A DNA stretch of 64,000 nt from Planococcus sp. MB-3u-03 (GCF_002833405.1 NZ_CP025135.1:353501-417500), one strand, 5' to 3'; counted from the stretch's first letter, positions 24,031-33,422 are shown. The notes: a model not told the origin generated them from the letters alone. Numbers and translations: made by a program.

Positions 24031-25530
24031 ATGAAGTTGCATTTTGCACGAATCCCCGAAGTACGCACAATAAAATCGTTCGGGCCAGAGTCTGCGGAGA
24101 TCCAGTCGATTGTTTATAATTCATCGGCTGCACGGGACGGGTCTGCTTTCTTTTGCGTCATCGGGGAGAACACGGACGGACATTTATACATAGAGCCTGC
24201 GATCGGAAACGGTGCACAGGCGATTATCGGCTCCAATGAGGAAATTCTGTCGCAGCAAGCCAAGCGCTATCCTTCTGTCAGCTTTGTGCTGGTGGCGGAT
24301 GTGCGCAATGCGCTCGCCCATACGGCAGATTTCTTTTTCGACTCGCCTCAGCAAGAGCTGTTTAAAATTGGTGTGACGGGAACGAACGGCAAGACCACGA
24401 CGGCTACCTATGCCCGAAATTTATTCAACCTGTTGGGAACGCCTTGTGGATTTATTGGCACAACTGGCGTCGAAACAGCTGAAGGCAAAGTCCCGTTTGA
24501 GAAAAGCACGCCCACCACACCGATTGCGTCTGACATCCACCAGATTTTCTCCATGCTGGTCGATGCTGACACAAAGGCAGTCGCGATGGAAGTGTCTTCG
24601 ACTGCGCTGGATCAGCAACGTGTGGAAGGGATCGTTTTCGATGTAGCCATTCATACGAATTTATCCGAAGAACATCTCGAATACCATAAAACCTTTGAAC
24701 ATTACCGGGAGTCCAAACTGAAATTGTTCGAACGCGCGAAAGCGGCAGTCGTTAATCTCGACGATCCGGGTTTAAGCGGCGGCATTTTAGCGGTGGCGGA
24801 TTATCCGGTGCTGAGCTATAGCCAAAATCCGTCGAGCGGCGCGGACCTCGTTTGGGGGAATTACAGCGCATCTGCACAAGGCATGCGTTTTGAATTGAAT
24901 TATAAAGGCGATGTCCGGATGATCGAAGCTCCATTATTCGGGGATTACAATGCTGCGAATTTGACGGCGGCGATTGCGACTGCCTTACACGCAGGGCATT
25001 CAATCGACCAAATCATTGCGGTCTTGCCGGATATGCCTCAAGTAGAAGGGCGTTTTCAAGTGATTAGAGGCCCTGAAGAGCGGACCATCATTTTGGATTA
25101 TGCCCATACGCCAGTCGCGATCGATGCGGTCTTGACGGAAGCCCGTAAATTGCCCCATCGCCGCCTGATCGCGCTGATTGCCGGAATCGGTATCCGGGAT
25201 TTTGCCAAGATGCCGAAAATGGCAAAAGCGTCTGAAGGGAAAGCGGATGTTTTGGTCGTTACAGTAGACCATCCGGGTTACAACGATCCGGAAGAAGTTG
25301 TTTCGGAAGTGATCAAAGGCTTCAGTGTCCCGTACATGCAAAAAGTGCTGAAGGCGCCAACGCGCAAACAGGCAGTGGAAAAAGCGCTCGCGGAAAGCGG
25401 GCCGGAAGACATCATCTTGCTGTCGAGCGGCTGCATCAACGGCGCACAGATCATCAAAGGGGAACATATCCCGCATTCAGATGAAGCGATAATCGAAGCG
25501 TTTTTCTCGAGCAAAACCGGGGAATTTTAG
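24031..25530 (+). CDS. Divergent MurE-like Mur ligase
   Basis: The protein of 499 residues has the three-domain Mur ligase layout. Kept motifs: the P-loop GVTGTNGKTTT (about 114-124), STPTTPI, EVSSTALDQQRVEG, TNLSEEHLEYH, the Lys in YRESKLKLF (carbamylated Lys position), GRFQVI and DYAHTPVA. Two MurE hallmarks are changed. The C-terminal GGDRDxxKRP block reads AGIGIRDFAKMP, and the third-residue selector DNPR/DNPA reads DHPGYNDP. It may therefore be a paralogue ligating another amino acid or acceptor. It stands alone, outside a dcw cluster. Confidence 0.8.
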   Translation: MKLHFARIPEVRTIKSFGPESAEIQSIVYNSSAARDGSAFFCVIGENTDGHLYIEPAIGNGAQAIIGSNEEILSQQAKRYPSVSFVLVADVRNALAHTADFFFDSPQQELFKIGVTGTNGKTTTATYARNLFNLLGTPCGFIGTTGVETAEGKVPFEKSTPTTPIASDIHQIFSMLVDADTKAVAMEVSSTALDQQRVEGIVFDVAIHTNLSEEHLEYHKTFEHYRESKLKLFERAKAAVVNLDDPGLSGGILAVADYPVLSYSQNPSSGADLVWGNYSASAQGMRFELNYKGDVRMIEAPLFGDYNAANLTAAIATALHAGHSIDQIIAVLPDMPQVEGRFQVIRGPEERTIILDYAHTPVAIDAVLTEARKLPHRRLIALIAGIGIRDFAKMPKMAKASEGKADVLVVTVDHPGYNDPEEVVSEVIKGFSVPYMQKVLKAPTRKQAVEKALAESGPEDIILLSSGCINGAQIIKGEHIPHSDEAIIEAFFSSKTGEF

Positions 25531-25610
25531 CGGCGAGGGTCGCTTTTTTCGGGTGGAATGTGTTTAATAGAAGAGAAGCAAGTTAAAGACTAAGAATTGG
25601 AGTGAATGGA

Positions 25611-26993
25611 ATGCAGTATCGTACAGAAAAAGACACGATCGGTGAAATTCAAGTTGAAGCTGACAAAATGTGGGGCGCGCAAACTCAGCGCAGCGTCCAA
25701 AACTTTGCCATCGGAACAGAACGCATGCCCCATGAAGTGGTCATGGCATTTGCTCAATTGAAAAAAGCGACAGCTAAAGCGAACCACAAGCTCGGCAAGA
25801 TGTCCGACGCTAAAATGCGCGCAATCGAAGCGGCTGCCAACGAAGTAATCGAAGGCAAATGGAACGACCATTTCCCGCTCGTCGTTTGGCAGACAGGAAG
25901 CGGCACGCAATCCAACATGAACATGAACGAAGTATTGGCACGCCGCGGAAACGAAATCTTAGCGGAACAGGGATCGGATGAAAAACTTCACCCGAACGAT
26001 GACGTCAATATGTCCCAAAGCTCGAACGATACATACCCGACGGCGATGCACGTTGCCGGCGTTCTAGCGGTTACGGAGCAATTGATTCCAGCGGTCCAGA
26101 AGTTGAAAGCGACTTTGGATGAAAAAGCGAAGAAATTCGACGACGTCATCAAAATCGGCCGCACACACTTGCAAGATGCCACACCGCTGACATTGGGCCA
26201 GGAAATCAGTGGCTGGCGCCATATGTTGGAGAAAAGCGAGCGCATGATCAAAGAAAGCGTCGAGCATATGCGTGAACTGGCAATCGGCGGAACAGCGGTT
26301 GGAACGGGCATCAACGCAGACCCGAAATTCGGCGGCTATGTTGCGGAATTCATCGCAGAAGCGGTCGGCACGGAATTCACTTCAGCGGAAAACAAATTCC
26401 ATGCACTGACAAGCCATGATGAAATGGTCTATGTGCACGGTGCGGTTAAAGCACTTGCGGCGGATGCGATGAAGATTGCCAACGACGTGCGCTGGCTTGC
26501 GAGCGGACCGCGCAGCGGCATCGGTGAAATCACGATTCCGGCTAACGAGCCAGGCAGCTCGATCATGCCGGGGAAAGTCAACCCGACGCAAAGCGAAGCC
26601 TTGACGATGGTATCGGCCCAAGTCATGGGCAACGACGCAGCGATCGGATTTGCAGCGAGCCAAGGGAACTTTGAGCTCAATGTCTTCAAACCAGTCATTG
26701 CGTATAACTTCCTGCAATCGGTCCGCCTGTTGACGGATTCACTTGTTTCTTTCAACGACAACTGTGCAATTGGCATCGAAGCGAATTTGGACGTCATCGA
26801 AAACCATGTGAAGAATTCCTTGATGCTCGTCACTTCGCTCAACCCGCATATCGGTTACGAAAAAGCGGCTGCGATTGCCAAGCAAGCTCATAACGAAGGC
26901 ACGACGCTGAAAGAATCAGCAGTCAAGAGCGGCCATTTAACAGCGGAGCAATTCGACGAATGGGTGCGCCCGGAGAATATGGTAGGAAAATAA
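25611..26993 (+). CDS. fumC: Class II fumarate hydratase
   Basis: The ATG at 25611 lies eight bases after TTGGAG, preferred over a GTG nine bases earlier inside that site. The 460-residue protein has [36 protein letters not shown] and the superfamily signature [11 protein letters not shown]. It interconverts fumarate and L-malate in the TCA cycle, in the cytoplasm, without an iron-sulfur cluster. It is monocistronic with its own terminator. Confidence 0.96.
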   Translation: MQYRTEKDTIGEIQVEADKMWGAQTQRSVQNFAIGTERMPHEVVMAFAQLKKATAKANHKLGKMSDAKMRAIEAAANEVIEGKWNDHFPLVVWQTGSGTQSNMNMNEVLARRGNEILAEQGSDEKLHPNDDVNMSQSSNDTYPTAMHVAGVLAVTEQLIPAVQKLKATLDEKAKKFDDVIKIGRTHLQDATPLTLGQEISGWRHMLEKSERMIKESVEHMRELAIGGTAVGTGINADPKFGGYVAEFIAEAVGTEFTSAENKFHALTSHDEMVYVHGAVKALAADAMKIANDVRWLASGPRSGIGEITIPANEPGSSIMPGKVNPTQSEALTMVSAQVMGNDAAIGFAASQGNFELNVFKPVIAYNFLQSVRLLTDSLVSFNDNCAIGIEANLDVIENHVKNSLMLVTSLNPHIGYEKAAAIAKQAHNEGTTLKESAVKSGHLTAEQFDEWVRPENMVGK

Positions 26994-26997
26994 TGCA

Positions 26998-27027
26998 AAC
27001 AGCCGGGATTTTCCCGGCTGTTTTTTT
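26998..27027 (+). terminator. Terminator after fumC
   Basis: An AACAGCCGGGA / TCCCGGCTGTT stem followed by T residues. Confidence 0.85.
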
Positions 27028-27118
27028 GTGGAACAAGGAGTTTGGCGGCAGGAAATAGAAGTAGAGGGAACAAGGAAACGAAAAAGTAAGACACAAGAAA
27101 TTACAGAAGAGGTGCAGT

Positions 27119-27781
27119 ATGCAAAAACCATTTATTACATCATGGAGCGGTGGCAAAGACTCCGCTTTAGCATTTTACCGCGCGGTTCAGCAAGGGCATG
27201 TGCCGATTGCGTTGTTCACCATGTTTGAAGAAGACGGAGAACGCTCGAAATCCCATGGGCTGAAAAAGCAGATCTTGGAAGCACAAGCGGAACGGATGGG
27301 CTTGCCTTTAGTGATCGGGCAAGCCGACTGGTCAGGATATGAAAAGGAATTTATTCGCCATCTGCAGCATTTCAAAGAACAAGGCATCGAAATGGGCGTT
27401 TACGGCGATATTGATCTGCAGGACCATCTTGATTGGGTCGTGAAAGTCAGCGAAAAGGCAGAACTTGATGTCTTCCATCCCTTATGGCAAGAAGCCCACC
27501 GGTCATTGTTGGAAGAACTGGTCGAAGAAGAGTTTAAAGCCGTCATTACAGTAGTGGACACTGCACGTGTGGGGGAGGAGTTTCTCGGACGCGTTTTCAC
27601 CCGTGAGCTGATCGAAGAGCTGGAGGCATTCGGCATCGATGCTTGCGGAGAGGAAGGGGAATTCCATACAACATTGATAGACGGTCCGATATTTGTTGAA
27701 CCGTTGCCAGTGGAACTTGGAAACGTTGTGCGCAACGGCCAGTATGCGATGCTTGAAGTGAAACTTCAAACAGGGGAGTGA
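27119..27781 (+). CDS. PP-loop ATPase, diphthine-ammonia ligase (Dph6/DUF71) family
   Basis: The protein of 220 residues has the PP-loop SGGKDSALAFYRA (about 10-22), VYGDIDLQDH, and the family C-terminal motif GEEGEFHTTLIDGPIF. Eukaryotic relatives amidate diphthine on EF2. Bacteria lack diphthamide, so a different ATP-dependent amidation or ligation is likely here. It stops seven bases before the GTG of the next acetyltransferase, so the two are probably co-transcribed. Confidence 0.87.
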   Translation: MQKPFITSWSGGKDSALAFYRAVQQGHVPIALFTMFEEDGERSKSHGLKKQILEAQAERMGLPLVIGQADWSGYEKEFIRHLQHFKEQGIEMGVYGDIDLQDHLDWVVKVSEKAELDVFHPLWQEAHRSLLEELVEEEFKAVITVVDTARVGEEFLGRVFTRELIEELEAFGIDACGEEGEFHTTLIDGPIFVEPLPVELGNVVRNGQYAMLEVKLQTGE

Positions 27782-27787
27782 TCGAAT

Positions 27788-28783
27788 GTGATCCAGATCA
27801 TCAGTGTAGAAGAAAAGCACATCCGCCAAATGTCTGCATTGCTTTCAAAACGCCAGGCGCAGGAGCGGAAGATTTTCCCGTGCCTGCCGGATAAGTTCGA
27901 GGAAATCGACGAGGCGGAGATTGTCATCCGTAAATTGCTCGAGCGCCCTTATGTCAGCGGAGTGGTCGCTGTCCGCGGCATTGATGTGATCGGATACCTG
28001 ATCTATGAATTCAAGGAAGAAGCCCATCGCGGCCGCTATGTATGGATGGATTATGAATCTATCGCCATCAGCGAGCATGAAAACCCTCGTCTGTTGCGCT
28101 TATTATATGCAGATGCTGGAGCAGAATGGGTCAAGCATGGCTATTTCCATCATGTGTTGATGGCGCCGCTTGGAGATGAAATGGTGTTCGAACAATGGCT
28201 GGATCAAGGATTCGCCTTCGAGCAGAAATACGCGATCCTGTCGCTGGATGATTACGAACCGAAAAATGGCGCGTTGCCGGAACTTGAATTTCGGCGCGGC
28301 ACGAAGGTGGATGCGCCGCTCTTGAAAAAAATGGCGGTGTGGAACAGCATCCATCAGGCAGCCGCACCTTCTTGGCATCCGATCACGAGAGAAACGATGG
28401 AAAATGTCCAGAAAAGCTATGTGGCACTGACGGAAGACAAAGAAGCCTATCTATGGCTTGTTAACCAAGGCGAACAAGCTGCCGGCTTCCATGTATATTT
28501 TCGCAAAGAGGACCCTTTCAGTTTGGTGACGCCCGAAAATTGCGTAGAGCTGCCAGCTGCTTCGACCAACCCGGATATGCGTGGCCGCGGCGTCGGCCGC
28601 GCATTGGCAAACCATTGCTTCGCCGAATTGAAGAAAGAGGGCTATGATTATATTTTTGCCGACTGGCATACGCCAAACCAAATGGCTTCCTATTTCTGGC
28701 CGCGGATGGGTTTCCAGCCCGTCATGGTCCGGATGTCGCGCCAGATCGACCCACGCATTTCATGGGCGCACGGCCACGACTGA
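27788..28783 (+). CDS. Two-domain GNAT acetyltransferase
   Basis: The start is a GTG behind CAGGGGAG; the ATG two bases before is immediately followed by a stop in its frame. The 331-residue protein has a degenerate N-terminal GNAT half and a C-terminal half with a good acetyl-CoA loop (NPDMRGRGVGRALANHCF, about 258-275) and ASYFWPRMGFQPV. It follows the PP-loop gene by seven bases. The acceptor is unknown. Confidence 0.83.
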   Translation: MIQIISVEEKHIRQMSALLSKRQAQERKIFPCLPDKFEEIDEAEIVIRKLLERPYVSGVVAVRGIDVIGYLIYEFKEEAHRGRYVWMDYESIAISEHENPRLLRLLYADAGAEWVKHGYFHHVLMAPLGDEMVFEQWLDQGFAFEQKYAILSLDDYEPKNGALPELEFRRGTKVDAPLLKKMAVWNSIHQAAAPSWHPITRETMENVQKSYVALTEDKEAYLWLVNQGEQAAGFHVYFRKEDPFSLVTPENCVELPAASTNPDMRGRGVGRALANHCFAELKKEGYDYIFADWHTPNQMASYFWPRMGFQPVMVRMSRQIDPRISWAHGHD

Positions 28784-28876
28784 AAAGGAAGCATCGCTTT
28801 ACTTGCTCAAGAAAACTAGCTTCGTTATACTCGTAGGCGTGCTCGAAATGACGATATTTCCCAGGCCTTCTTCTGA

Positions 28877-28906
28877 AAAAACTACATTTCTGTGTAGTTT
28901 TTTCTT
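28877..28906 (+). terminator. Terminator after the PP-loop/GNAT pair
   Basis: An AAAAAACTAC / GTAGTTTTTT stem. The 189 bases between the acetyltransferase and the BCCT gene hold little else. Confidence 0.75.
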
Positions 28907-28972
28907 TTTTTATGATTACAGCGTAAAACTGTCGGGAAGGCAAGAAAGGGATTAAATAATTGAGGGGATTCG

Positions 28973-30548
28973 ATGAAAAGAAAAGGCTTGATCGATTACC
29001 GGATTTTCTTCCGGCTTTTTCATCATCATCGCAATCAGCGTTCCACTCGCGCTTTATGAAAGCCGTTCACTGGAATTGCTGAATGGGATTTTTACGACAA
29101 TTGTTGAAGTATTCAGCTGGGGCTATCTGTGGTACGGCATTATCCTGGTCGGGGCGGCGCTGTATTTTTCCTATTCCAAATACGGCGATATCGTACTCGG
29201 CGACCCGGCAGAAAAGCCGCGTTTGACTTTGTTCGAGTACGCATCCATTTTGATTGCCATGGGGCTCGGTTCGACGATCATGCGTACAGGCATGCTGCAA
29301 TGGACATCCGTGGCGAATAACCCGCCAGCAGGAATGGACGCGGGGTCACCGGAATCGATTTTAATGGGCAATGCCTACAGCATGTTCTTATGGGGCTTCC
29401 AAGTATTCGCGATTTTCGTCATGATCGCCCCGGCGATGGCTTATACGCTGCATGTCAAGAAAAAGCCGATGATGCGCATGTCCGAAGCGGCCCGTCCGGT
29501 TTTCGGCGATAAGTTGACGGACGGTTGGGCAGGGCGCCTGCTCGATATCCTGTTCTTGCTCAGCATCATGACAGGGGCTGCGGTAACGCTCGGCTTGGGC
29601 GCACCGATCATCACGTATAATATTTCTGCGTTGATGAACATTGACGTAACGTTCGGGTTGACGCTCGTCGTCACCATCGTCTGGGTGGCACTGTTTTCCG
29701 TCAGCGCTTATCTCGGTGTGGAAAAAGGCATCAAACGGCTCAGTACCTTCAATATCTATTTAGCTGGTGCCTTTACGCTGTTTATTCTATTGGCTGGGCC
29801 AGGTGTCTTTATCCTGAATTATTTCTCAGACAGCGTTGCATCGCTGTTCACGAATTACTTGAGTTTTTCACTCAATACGGACTCGGTTTATCAAGGTGCG
29901 GCGTCGCATGTGCAAAGCAATACGGTGTTCTGGTTTGCTTACAGCGCCACATGGGCGATGCTGCATTCGGTGTTTGCGGCCCGTATTTCAAGAGGGCGCA
30001 CCATCCGCGAGATGATCATGACCTATCTATTAGCGCCGACGCTGTTGTCATGGATCGCGACAGGCGTTCTTGGCGGGCTCGGCGTCCACCGGTACTTGAC
30101 GGGTGAACTGCCGATTTTGGATATGGTGAAAGAAGACCGGATGGCGGTCATTCCTGAAATTCTTTCGACCTTGCCGCTTGGCGGATTGGCGATTGTGATT
30201 TTCATTATCGTCGCGCTCATCTTCCTGACGACTACGCTCGACTCAACGACTTACACGATTGCTGCTTATACGAGTACGCTTGATATGAGCAAAAATGAAC
30301 CGCCGAAAATTTTGCGTATCCTGGTTGCCGGCATCATCACCGTCATTTCACTGGTGCTCATGAGAATCGGCGGCTTGGCACCGCTCGAAGTGGTGTCCGG
30401 CTTGATGGGCTTGCCGATCATTTTCATCACTTTCCTGATGATTTATTCGGCGAAGAAAATGATGGACCAAGACCGTGCGTGGCTCAATAATGTGCGAGAC
30501 AAGGAAACGCCTTTGAAACGGTCAAAACAGAAAACGAAAAGTGAATAA
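28973..30548 (+). pseudogene. BCCT-family compatible-solute transporter, frameshifted near codon 13
   Basis: An ATG at 28973 with GAGGGG upstream begins MKRKGLIDYRIFF. That frame leaves the homology at about 29009-29013 and stops at 29058. In the next frame the expected sequence resumes at once: GFFIIIAISVPLALYES (TM1), then the complete transporter to 30548. Between 28992 and 29076 this second frame has no ATG/GTG/TTG start, and the TTG at 29076 would drop TM1. The rest is intact with the BCCT Trp-rich region (FWFAYSATWAMLHSVF). BCCT proteins import betaine, choline or carnitine. Net change is +1 or -2 bases; it may be real or a sequencing error. Confidence 0.8.
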
Positions 30549-30566
30549 TTAGTCGAATGATTGAAT

Positions 30567-30607
30567 AAACCCAGTCTTCCCCATCATGAGGGAGCTGGGT
30601 TTTTTAA
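30567..30607 (+). terminator. Terminator after BCCT gene
   Basis: An AACCCAG-CTTCCC / GGGAG-CTGGGTT stem followed by six T. Confidence 0.75.
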
Positions 30608-30621
30608 TGCAAGGACTCGGA

Positions 30622-30700
30622 TGTGCCGAGGAAATTCTGGACAAATTCGATTTTAGCGTGGAAGATAAAGGTATCGCTATCGATTTCACAGCTTGCTATC
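30622..30700 (+). pseudogene. Remnant of a SulP transporter STAS domain
   Basis: The in-frame stretch reads AEEILDKFDFSVEDKGIAID then FTACYL. It aligns with the STAS region of the intact SulP gene in this window ([20 protein letters not shown] then FTDAHIW). Only about 27 codons are recognisable, without membrane domain or start. It lies directly upstream of a universal stress protein gene. I recall that such genes often neighbour SulP genes, so this looks like the decayed end of a former sulP-usp unit. Confidence 0.6.
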
Positions 30701-30758
30701 TCTGTGTTAATACACAAGCACGCCAAATTACCGACTCATTAAAGGGGAGTGTTGAGAA

Positions 30759-31178
30759 GTGTACAAGAAAATTTTACTTGCTGTAGATGGTTCCGACCAT
30801 TCAGTCCGCGCAGCTAAAGAAGCTGTGAAATTAGCTAAAGGATCGGATGATTCGCAGATTACCATCGTCTTTGTAGCAGATCACGACAACGCAAAAAACG
30901 AAGTGCTTCATAGCGGCAGTTCCGCGGAGCTGGATTTCCAGCGCCGCAAGAAATTACAGCCTGTGGAGGAAGCAATCGGAGCAGCCACTATCAAATACCG
31001 CGTAGAAATTCTGCACGGTACACCAGGGCCAACAATCGTTGAGTATGCCAATAAAGAATCGTTTGATGTATTGGTTATTGGCAGCCGCGGCTTGAACTCC
31101 TTGCAGGAGATGGTGCTCGGCAGCGTCAGCCACAAAGTGGTCAAGCGTGCGAACTGCCCGGTACTGATCGTAAAATAA
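30759..31178 (+). CDS. Universal stress protein, UspA family
   Basis: A GTG start nine bases after GGGGAG gives 139 residues. Landmarks are the N-terminal ILLAVDGSDHS and the C-terminal ATP-binding loop GSRGLNSLQEMVLGSVSHKVV (G-2x-G-9x-G-S type). It is a cytoplasmic stress protein of the ATP-binding subclass. A SulP remnant upstream suggests it once belonged to a sulP-usp operon. Confidence 0.92.
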   Translation: MYKKILLAVDGSDHSVRAAKEAVKLAKGSDDSQITIVFVADHDNAKNEVLHSGSSAELDFQRRKKLQPVEEAIGAATIKYRVEILHGTPGPTIVEYANKESFDVLVIGSRGLNSLQEMVLGSVSHKVVKRANCPVLIVK

Positions 31179-31206
31179 AAAAGGGCTCCACCTGGGAGCC
31201 CTTTTT
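31178..31206 (+). terminator. Terminator after usp
   Basis: An AAAAAGGGCTCC / GGGAGCCCTTTTT stem. Confidence 0.85.
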
Positions 31207-31233
31207 GCTGCAGCAGGCAAGGGGGAGAACAAG

Positions 31234-32499
31234 GTGAAACATACTGCGCCGATACATACGCCGTTTTATTATGGCTGGGTCATCGTCGCGATTTCGGCGT
31301 TATCGTATTTCTTTTCGGGACCCGGCCAAACCTTTTCCAATGCCATTTTCATCGATTATTATATTGAAGAGTTCGGATGGAGCCGCTCCACGGTGTCAGG
31401 GATTTATTCTGCGGCTACATTGATCGCAGGTTTCCTGATTTTTATGGTCGGCAGGCTGTTCGATAGCCAGGGAGCACGTAAGATGGCGGTCATCATCTCC
31501 AGTTTGCTGGGGCTCGCCTGTTTATTTAACGGATTGATCGCCAACACCTTCATGCTGTTCATCGGCTTCTTTTTGATTCGCCTGCTCGGGCAAGGCTCGA
31601 TGTCACTCACGCCGAAGTCGCTCGTGCCGCAATGGTTCATCGCCAAAAGGGGGCGCGCGCTCAGCCTCGCAGCACTCGGGGCGATGGTCGGCTCTGCCAT
31701 CTTTCCATTGCTCAATGTGTGGCTGATTGAAACCTTCGATTGGCGCATTGCATGGCTGCTGCTCGGCGCGTCTGTGTTGGTTATTTTTACGCCGCTCGCG
31801 TTTTTGCTGATCCGCAACAAGCCGGAAGATATCGGCTTGCGTCCTGACGGGGAAGTGATTCCTGAAGGGGAAAGCGCAGAGAAGAGTTTATCGGCAGATA
31901 TTAGCTGGACCGTGAAAGAAGCGCAGAAAACCCGCGCCTTTTGGCTGCTGCTGTTTTGCGTCGCCACGCCAGCCTTGGTGAACACGGGAATCACGTTCCA
32001 TTTAGTATCGATTTTTTCACAGCAATCGCTGACGCCTGAAGCCGCAGCGACTGTACTGAGCTTGATGGCGGTCGTCGGATTCCCGGTAACGTTTTTAGCC
32101 GGCTATTTGCTGGATAAAATCGAAGTGCGCTGGATGCTGGTCGCCTTGTTTGCCGGAGAGATCATTTTCATTTTGCTGCTCCAGCAAGCGACCGTTCTGT
32201 CATTAGCGATCCTGTTTGGCGTCGTATGGGGAGTCGTGTCAGGAATTGAGCGGGTCACGTTGAGCATTGTCTGGCCCAATTATTACGGCCGCCAGTATAT
32301 CGGCAGCATCAGCGGCATCGCCATGGCGATCATGGTCATCGGCTCTGCCTTAGGGCCTTTGCCGTTCGGCTTGTTTTACGATTTCCTTGGCGGCTATGAT
32401 GAAGCATTAAGCTTCCTGCTCATCATCCCGGCTTTAGCAATCGTCGCTTCCATCCTGGCAAAACCACCCGTGAAAGAAGAGTTGAAAACCGGGCAATAG
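31234..32499 (+). CDS. MFS transporter, monocarboxylate/OFA-like
   Basis: A GTG start follows GGGGGAG. The 421-residue protein has about twelve membrane helices. Seen motifs are YYGWVIVAISAL in TM1, the loop VGRLFDSQGARKM (MFS motif A variant) and SLVPQWFIAKRGRALSLA between TM4 and TM5, typical of MCT/OFA-type carriers. The substrate is unknown, possibly a carboxylate. A 380-base gap with an intergenic repeat follows. Confidence 0.85.
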   Translation: MKHTAPIHTPFYYGWVIVAISALSYFFSGPGQTFSNAIFIDYYIEEFGWSRSTVSGIYSAATLIAGFLIFMVGRLFDSQGARKMAVIISSLLGLACLFNGLIANTFMLFIGFFLIRLLGQGSMSLTPKSLVPQWFIAKRGRALSLAALGAMVGSAIFPLLNVWLIETFDWRIAWLLLGASVLVIFTPLAFLLIRNKPEDIGLRPDGEVIPEGESAEKSLSADISWTVKEAQKTRAFWLLLFCVATPALVNTGITFHLVSIFSQQSLTPEAAATVLSLMAVVGFPVTFLAGYLLDKIEVRWMLVALFAGEIIFILLLQQATVLSLAILFGVVWGVVSGIERVTLSIVWPNYYGRQYIGSISGIAMAIMVIGSALGPLPFGLFYDFLGGYDEALSFLLIIPALAIVASILAKPPVKEELKTGQ

Positions 32500-32508
32500 A
32501 AAAAGAGG

Positions 32509-32850
32509 GTTGAAGAAGTCTACAATCCGCTATGAATGAAAAAGGGAATCACCTTTTCTACGTTCAAAATTCAATGTTCTATCTGAGTATTTGGAGAAGC
32601 ATTCGCTCGACTCCTGTGGGACTAGCGGGTTTGAGAGACCCCGCAGGCAATGAATGAGCGAAGCTGTGCTGAGCACATTCATTTGCGACGCATCTGCCGA
32701 GCAGATGTGGGAGCAACGATTTTCTTGCGATGCTCGAACGCAGTGAGAGTTGAGCACACGGTTTTAGTGACGAGGAGGCTCGATTCCCGCCCCACGGAAA
32801 GCGAGCGATAAGCTTCGGAAAATACGACTTCTTACCTTTTCGACAGCCTG
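32509..32850. repeat. Long intergenic repeat, copy C
   Basis: This block fills the gap between the MFS and recombinase-fold genes. It starts GTTGAAGAAGTCT and ends GGAAAGCGAGCGATAAGCTT followed by CGACAGCCTG. Start, TTTGGAGAAGC(A/G)TTCGCTCG and the last ~60 bases match the block at 62550-62852; the middle diverges. The ends contain a short inverted repeat (AAGAAGTC near the start, GACTTCTT near the end). No gene is supported inside. Confidence 0.7.
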
Positions 32851-32852
32851 AA

Positions 32853-32880
32853 AAAAAAGAGCGCCTCGGCGCTCTTTTTT
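32853..32880 (-). terminator. Terminator at the 3' end of the recombinase-fold gene
   Basis: An AAAAAGAGCGCC / GGCGCTCTTTTT hairpin, symmetrical and therefore usable from both sides. Confidence 0.8.
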
Positions 32881-33422
32881 TAATTCTCCAAATAACGATA
32901 CAGAGTGGACTTGCTGATGCTGGTCTGTTCTTTGATCTCGGCCAAGCTATAGGATTTGCTTTTATACATCTCGATCGCTTTTTTGACATTGGCATCGGGC
33001 TTGCGCGGTCGCCCGGCGTGCATGCCTTTTTGCTTGGCTTCCGATAAGCCTGCTTTGGTCTTCGCACTGATGGAATCGCTCTGGAATTCAGCGATGGATT
33101 TCGCGATTTCCAAAAATGAAAACGACGTTCCTTTCGCGGTGTCGATATTTTCTTTAATGGCATGAAGGAAAGCTGTTTTTTCTTCGAGCGCTTCAACTAA
33201 GTCCACCAATTGGCGGGTTGAATCTGTCAGCACATGGAGTTTCATCACGATGATGCGGTCTCCAGGAACGAGCGCTTCCAGCATGTGGTCCAGCTCGGTT
33301 CGCTGTTTCGGAGAACTGTGGGATTCTATATGGATCACATCGCAGCCGAATTCTTCAAACAGGGCGCGTTGCTTTTGGCAGTCTAAATCTTCTTCAATGG
33401 CTCTTGCGTAACCGATTCGCAC
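32880..33422 (-). CDS. Serine-recombinase-fold DNA-binding protein lacking catalytic residues
   Basis: The 180-residue protein has the resolvase N-domain (MRIGYARAIEEDLDCQKQRA), the long E-helix region and a C-terminal helix-turn-helix after the usual GRPRKP hinge (SLAEIKEQTSISKSTLYRYL). The catalytic YARVS Ser is Ile, and the KLDRLxR block reads KLHVLTDS, losing both Arg. AEFERDLISER-type residues are also altered (AEFQSDSISAKT). DNA cleavage is therefore not expected. A transcriptional or structural DNA-binding role is inferred. It lies beside repeat copy C. Confidence 0.8.
   Translation of the reverse strand: MRIGYARAIEEDLDCQKQRALFEEFGCDVIHIESHSSPKQRTELDHMLEALVPGDRIIVMKLHVLTDSTRQLVDLVEALEEKTAFLHAIKENIDTAKGTSFSFLEIAKSIAEFQSDSISAKTKAGLSEAKQKGMHAGRPRKPDANVKKAIEMYKSKSYSLAEIKEQTSISKSTLYRYLEN

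Noticed and set aside
32880..33422. Active resolvase marking a transposon or plasmid
   Set aside because: Catalytic Ser and Arg are missing, no transposase or res-site array is visible, and flanking genes look like ordinary chromosome.
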